The notes below the pieces were generated by a model. That model ran no database searches. It had not been told where the DNA came from and saw only the letters and a list, made by a program, of their open reading frames with translations. DNA of 64,000 nucleotides from Beroe forskalii (lineage: Eukaryota > Ctenophora > Nuda > Beroida > Beroidae): NCBI GenBank assembly GCA_011033025.1, contig WFMF01000046.1, positions 682,001-746,000 of the forward strand. Direction: 5' to 3'. Position 1 is the stretch's first letter; every line of letters begins with the position of its first letter. A program made the translations under genes and the position numbers. This document shows, piece after piece, positions 59,256 to 64,000 of this stretch.

Positions 59256-61046
59256 TCAAGTATAAATATTGATACCTTTCTTCTTGGCTACAAAAGGATT
59301 ATTTCTTAAGAATTCATTGAACTTTAGTTTGTTTCTTAAATAGCTATCGCCTTCAATTTTTTCAAGCACAACTGATGATATATACCAGAAATTACTAGGA
59401 GAGTGCATTTCAGTATTGTTCTTATAATGATCTAGTGAAACCTTAAACATGTCTACACAAGATGCTTCCCGTACAGTTTTAGGTAAGTCATTCCAATAAG
59501 GTCTAACTCTCTCTGAAATAAATCCATCATTTACTTTAGTTACTTCTCTTGGCAGCTTGCTACAAGATTTTCTACAGGTCAACAGGTTTCTTCTGCTTCT
59601 GCCTACTTTAAACCAAGTCTTACCATAGTCAACTTTATCATTTAATACCTTAAAAGTTTCAATGAGGTCCCCTCTAATTCTCCTCTCAGCTAAAGTAGTT
59701 ATATTCAACCTGTCCAACCGCTCACTGTAAGGAAGTGTACCTATGCCATTTATTAGTCTAGTGAAACGACGCTGGACTCCTTCCAGCTCCAAGATGGTAC
59801 CCCAGTTCCCATGGTGAGCAACCGGACTCCAAAGCTGGACACAATACTCCAGCTTTGGTCTTATAAGTGCTTTATATATTTTCAACATGACATCCATCTC
59901 TTTAGCAATGACATTACGACTTATCCATGCTATGGTTTTATTAGCATCTTTTATGCACTTTTCTACATTACAGTTCCAATTCAAATTTTCGTTCATGAAA
60001 ACACCTAAATCTTTCTCTAAACAGGTATCTTTCAAGACTGTATCATTCAGGACATATTCATTCCTAGGATTGTTATTCATATTTATATGCATAACCTTAC
60101 ATTTATCAATATTGCATTACTGCTCTCCACATTGCATTACCTAAAGGAATCATGTTGGTGTTCAAGTACGGAGTTGGAGAAAAGTCTTGCAGATTGATGT
60201 CTTGAAGAAAGATTTCTTTTTAGCTCAAATATGTTTTAACCCTGATTTTCAGGAGAAGCATCTCTCAAGATGAAGTATTGGATCAGGATGCATGCCACTC
60301 GCATTAATTTCATTAATGTGCAACGTAAAGGACACAAATGACCGGATCCATCCACGGTCCTCTACTTCTCTTCACTTAGTGTGTTGCTTAATTTCTTGGT
60401 GCTTGGAGTAAAGACAAAGACCAAAGAGCAAGTTTCAGATTCATTCAGGCAGGTGGTCACTGCACTTGGCGGTGCTATACCCTGGTACCAGGGGTGACTG
60501 CTGGGGCCTACCTCATAAAAAGCTCTTGCAATTTAAACACCCCGACTGAGGTAGGTATTGGACTGAAGATGCCTGCACCACTCATCTTGGTGTGACTCAT
60601 TAAGATCTACTGCTCTCCACATTGCATTACCTAAAGGAATCATGTTGGTGTTCAAGTACGGAGTTGGAGAAAAGTCTTGCAGATTGATGTCTTGAAGAAA
60701 GATTTCTTTTTAGCTCAAATATATTTATCAATATTAAATTTCAAAAGCCAAATTTCCTCCCATTTTTCAAGTGATCTCATATCAACATGATTTTCATGGC
60801 ATTGAGATGCATTAAAAACAATCTTAAGGTCATCAGCAAAAACTTTAGAAACACTCTTAATTTCTTCAGGCAAATCATTTATATAGAGGACAAACAATAA
60901 AGGCCTAATATTGAACCTTGGTACACCAGACTTGACCTTCTAAAATCAGACAGCTCCCCTAACAACAGTTCTCATAGTTCTATCAGATAAAAAGTCATTA
61001 ATAATTGCCAAAGTGTTCCCCTTTTACCCAGATTTTCTAGTTTGAT
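59256..61046 (-). pseudogene. Partial LINE (second family), interrupted RT
   Basis: 59256-60092 encodes 278 residues of an RT C-terminal region: EKDLGVFMNENLNW, ALIRPKLEYCVQLWSP, LEGVQRRFTRLI and RRIRGDLIETFK. 60715-60897 carries the preceding part with YINDLPEEIKSVSKVFADD, where FADD is the RT catalytic box. The two parts were one frame: NIDK is split by the insertion at 60114-60722. Further 5' sequence to about 61046 is decayed and then replaced by satellite. This CR1/Jockey-like family is distinct from the LINE at 45-50 kb. Confidence 0.88.
60114..60722. mobile_element. 609-bp insertion with 115-bp terminal direct repeats and 13-bp target duplication
   Basis: Identical 115-bp repeats (60118-60232 and 60608-60722) flank 375 bp of unique DNA. 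The host LINE sequence ATTTATCAATATT is present on both sides (60101-60113 and 60723-60735), which defines the insertion exactly. There is no coding capacity. It could be a miniature terminal-repeat (TRIM-like) element, or a partial tandem dimer of a short element. The 13-bp duplication is long for an LTR-type integrase and favours the second. The identical repeats suggest it is young. Confidence 0.8.
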
Positions 61047-61340
61047 ACTAGGAAACGTTACCGTGTAACTAGGAAACGTTACCGTGTAACTAGGAAACGT
61101 TACCGTGTAACTAGGAAACGTTACCGTGTAACTAGGAAACTTTACCGTGTAACTAGGACACGTTACGGTGTAGCTCGTAAACGTTACGATGTAACGCGGA
61201 AACGTTACTATGTAACACAGAGACGTAACTGTGTAACTAGGAAACGTTACCGTGTAACTAGGAAACGTTACCGTGTAACCAGGAATCGTTACCGTGTAAC
61301 TAGGACACGTAACGGTGTAACTCGTAAACGTTACTATGTA
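61047..61340. repeat. 294-bp exact copy of part of the 21-bp satellite
   Basis: Every base matches 56057-56350 in the same orientation, including rare unit variants (GTGTAGCTCG, GTGTAACCAGG). It is joined to LINE debris on the left and a G-run on the right, about 2.4 kb outside the foldback element. Confidence 0.97.
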
Positions 61341-61490
61341 GGGGGGGGGGGGGTAAGGCAAACTTTGGCAAACTTTGGCAAACGCTTCCACTTTTTTTGG
61401 GGTTTGCCAAAAAAAGTGTTTGCCAAAGTTTGCCATAGTTTGCCAAAGTTTGCCAAAATTTGCCAAAGTTTGCCAAAAATACCCCGAAAA
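61341..61490. repeat. G13 run and TTTGCCAAAG repeat with hairpin
   Basis: A 13-base G-run is followed by words TTTGGCAAAC and, in inverse, GTTTGCCAAAG. They form a stem of about 30 bp around GGGGTTTGCC, then about six tandem copies of the inverse word. ORFs through it (WQTLANFGK words) are not genes. Confidence 0.85.
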
Positions 61491-61990
61491 TTTTGTTATT
61501 TCTGGTTTCTTGTCCACTATGCATGCAGGACATGCGCATAATGGTTTTTGAGGGAGCTGAATCGATTTCCAATGCTTAATTTTCATTCATACCTTCCCCT
61601 TCGAGGCTTTACTGGTATCCACGCCTGGACCTTCCCTCTGCAAGCACCCCATTGTTTACAAAAAGGTATCCTTATTAATGACCAGGGTTAGCGAATTTCG
61701 AGAATCTTTTGGTTCAAGAAAAGAGATCTTTATAATTCCCAGGCATCGATATTGGATCCATGTATCTACTATCTACTACCAGTTCATCAGACAACGTTTC
61801 TTTGGCAGAATGGTACCACAGGATTATGACCAAAATTAGCCTTCATTAGCATCCATGGAGGCTGAGTGGAGGCTTATTTCAAAAATAAGCCTCCATGGAT
61901 GCTAATGGTTGCAATAAGCTAATTCTTGAAAAAAAGCCTCCACTGTGGTGGCTAATTAGCCTCCATTAGCCTCCTCTCAGCCTCAATGGA
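61491..61990. other. Short unique stretch
   Basis: No gene. Near 61840-61905 an inverted repeat (TTAGCATCCATGGAGGCT / AGCCTCCATGGATGCTAA) leads into the next satellite. Confidence 0.5.
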
Positions 61991-63285
61991 CGCTTATATT
62001 TCTTTTTCGCCTCCACTAGGCTCCAAGAAGCCTCCATTAGGCTCCACTCAGTCTCCACTAGGCTCCACTTAGCCTACATTAGGCTCCACCCAGCCTCCAC
62101 TAAGCTCCATTCAGCCTCCACTAGGCGCCACTCAATCTCCAATAGGCTCCATACACCCTCCACTAGGCTCCACTCAGCCTCCACTAGGCTCCACCAAGCC
62201 TTCAGTAAGCTCCACTCAGCCTCCACTAGGCTCCACTTAGCCTCCATTACGCTCCACTCAGCCTCCACTAGGCTCCACTCAGCCTCCACTTAACCTCCAT
62301 TAGGCTCCACTCAGCCTCCACTAGCGTCCACCCAGCCTCCACTAGGCTCCACACAGCCTCAACTCAGCTTCCACTAGGCTCCATAAACTTTCCACTATGC
62401 ATCACTCAGCCCCTACTAGGCTCCACTCAGCCTCCATAAGGCTCCACTTAGTCTCCACTAGGCTCCACTTAGCCTCCATTAGGCTCCACCCAGCCTTCAC
62501 TAGGCTCCATACACCCTCCACTAGGCATCACTTAACTTCCACTAGGTTCCACCCAGCCTCCACTAGGCTTCACTCAGCCTCCACTAGGCTCCACACAGCC
62601 TCCACTAGGCCCCAACCAGCCTTCACTAGGCTCTGCTCAGCCTCCACTAGCCCAAAAATAAGCCTCCATGGATGCTAATGGTTGCAATAAGCTAATTCTT
62701 GAAAAAAAGCCTCCACTGTGGTGGCTAATTAGCCTCCATTAGCCTCCTCTCAGCCTCAATGGACGCTTATATTTCTTTTTCGCCTCCACTAGGCTCCAAG
62801 AAGCCTCCATTAGGCTCCACTCAGTCTCCACTAGCCCAAATCAGCCTCCACTAGGCTCCGCAAAGCCGCCACTAGGCTCCAGTCAGCCTCCACTAGGCTC
62901 CAATCAGCCGCCACTAGGCTCCATTCAGCTGCCACTAGGCTCCATTCAGCCTCCACTAGGCTCCACCCAGCCTCTACTACTACTAGGCTCCACACAGCCT
63001 CCACTGACCTCGAGGCTCCACTCAGCCTCCACTAGGCTCCACCAAGCCTCTACTACTACTAGGCTCCACACAGCCTCCACTGACCACTAGGCTCCACTCA
63101 GCCTCCATTGGACTCCACACAGCCTTCATTAGGCTCCACTCGGCCTCCACTAGGCACCACTCAGCCTCGACTAAACACCACTCAGCCTCGACTAGTCTCA
63201 ACTCAGCCTCCACTAGGCTCCATTCAGCCTCTACTAGGCACCAATAGCCTCCACTAGGCGCCTCTCAGCCTTCACTACTTCACTA
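61991..63285. repeat. Second 21-bp satellite (CAGCCTCCACTAGGCTCCACT family)
   Basis: About 60 degenerate 21-bp units, unrelated in sequence to the first satellite. A 182-bp block (61880-62061) recurs identically at 62653-62834, and a CTACTACTACTAGG block occurs twice near 62975 and 63050. Heptad ORFs on both strands (STRLHSA, VEAEWSL) result from the period. Confidence 0.95.
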
Positions 63286-63646
63286 GTCAATTAGCATTCT
63301 CAACAACGCTGAGTGGACCAAGTACGCCACTTCATCTGGTCAGGAAATCCTCCCGGCAACAAGTGTTAAAGATCTTGGCATTATGCTCACCCCTGACTTG
63401 AAATGGTCGACTCAGGTCAAAACTGCTGTGGAAAGTGCAAACAAAATGGCCAACTGGTTGCTTAGCGTCTTTTCAGTCAGATGTCAAAGCACTATGCTCG
63501 CCCTCTTCAAGAGCATTGTTCGAAGCAGACTGGAATACTCCTGTCCAGTATGGAACCCCACGTTAATGAGTGATATCAAAAGGCTAGAATCGCCACAAAG
63601 AGCCTTCGCCCGTTACAACTCCAGCTGCAAAGGCCCAGTGGAATAA
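63286..63646 (+). pseudogene. LINE reverse-transcriptase C-terminal fragment
   Basis: A frame reading TSVKDLGIMLTPDLKWSTQV, KSIVRSRLEYSCPVWNP and KRLESPQRAFARYNSS is the familiar RT tail (DLG..., R..LEY..P.W, LE..QR...R) of CR1/Jockey-type LINEs. It starts exactly where the satellite ends and stops soon after. It is a dead fragment. Confidence 0.8.
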
Positions 63647-63833
63647 TATGGGGAATTTAGGAATTAAATTCCCGGTCAAACTTCCAAATAAGAAATCAAA
63701 AAAAGCTTAAATTCGAACGAAATAAGCTTTTCTGGACAAATTCTGTAATTGATGCACTCAAAATCATGAAATTCATTGAGCTGAATACCATAATCGACCT
63801 TTCTCGGTGCCTAATCCGAATCCAGCAGCTACA

Positions 63834-63920
63834 TTCCCACCGCATTCCCAAACCAGCCATCACATTCCCAAACCAGCCACCGCACTCCCAAACCAGCCAC
63901 CGCATTCCTAAACCAGCCGC
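63834..63920 (+). repeat. 20-bp minisatellite, about four units
   Basis: Units of CCACCGCATTCCCAAACCAG with one or two changes each. No coding content. The rest of 63650-64000 shows nothing recognisable. Confidence 0.85.
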
Positions 63921-64000
63921 GGTATTTCCTTGTGTTTGACTTTGGTCAAACTTTTTTAATTGAAAACTATCTAAGTAGCCATCATAAACATTTTAAAATA

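Overview
The window looks like a stretch of an intron-rich invertebrate metazoan nuclear genome. It is AT-rich, with GT-AG introns of 50 bp to 5 kb, few genes, and many repeats. Homologies and intron structure say animal. I cannot name the phylum from sequence alone.

Layout. (1) 2.3-11.3 kb, plus strand: a five-exon TIMP/netrin-domain gene, with a cytosine-rich, completely G-free minisatellite in intron 3. (2) 13.0-14.05 kb: an island of CG-rich palindromic repeats. Related islands lie at 27.6-28.2 and 44.1-45.2 kb. (3) 15.2-18.0 kb: a 5'-truncated, frameshifted LINE. (4) 18.9-20.4 kb, minus strand: an intronless Golgi-type family-2 glycosyltransferase. (5) 20.6-28 kb: non-coding DNA with a tRNA-like pseudogene, a G-rich minisatellite and a LINE remnant. 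(6) 28.6-37.6 kb, minus strand: adenylate kinase 8 (AK8), assembled here as 15 exons, with a possible small gene nested on the plus strand of intron 6. (7) 39.5-41.6 kb, minus strand: an intact intronless TTLL6/13-type tubulin polyglutamylase. AK8 and TTLL6/13 are both axoneme-associated families, so this is a small ciliary neighbourhood. (8) 41.66-43.47 kb: a foldback-type element with long inverted repeats, about 108 bp upstream of the TTLL start codon. (9) 45.5-50.3 kb, minus strand: a LINE of the CR1/L2 group with both ORFs open, nearly identical to the broken copy at 15-18 kb.

(10) The most unusual object is at 51.44-58.69 kb. It is a 7.25 kb element with about 1.13 kb inverted repeats whose outer 400 bp carry the word TGTCGC(C/T) many times. 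It encloses a 4 kb array of a 21-bp satellite and no recognisable transposase. (11) 58.7-64 kb: a broken LINE interrupted by a 609-bp insertion with 13-bp target duplications, a 294-bp exact copy of part of the 21-bp satellite, a second unrelated 21-bp satellite, and more LINE debris.

The host genes (TIMP-like, glycosyltransferase, AK8, TTLL) are independent transcription units. Only AK8 and TTLL suggest a shared role, in cilia. The rest of the window is repeat biology: LINEs, two foldback families that each repeat their own short word, and satellites that are copied between sites.
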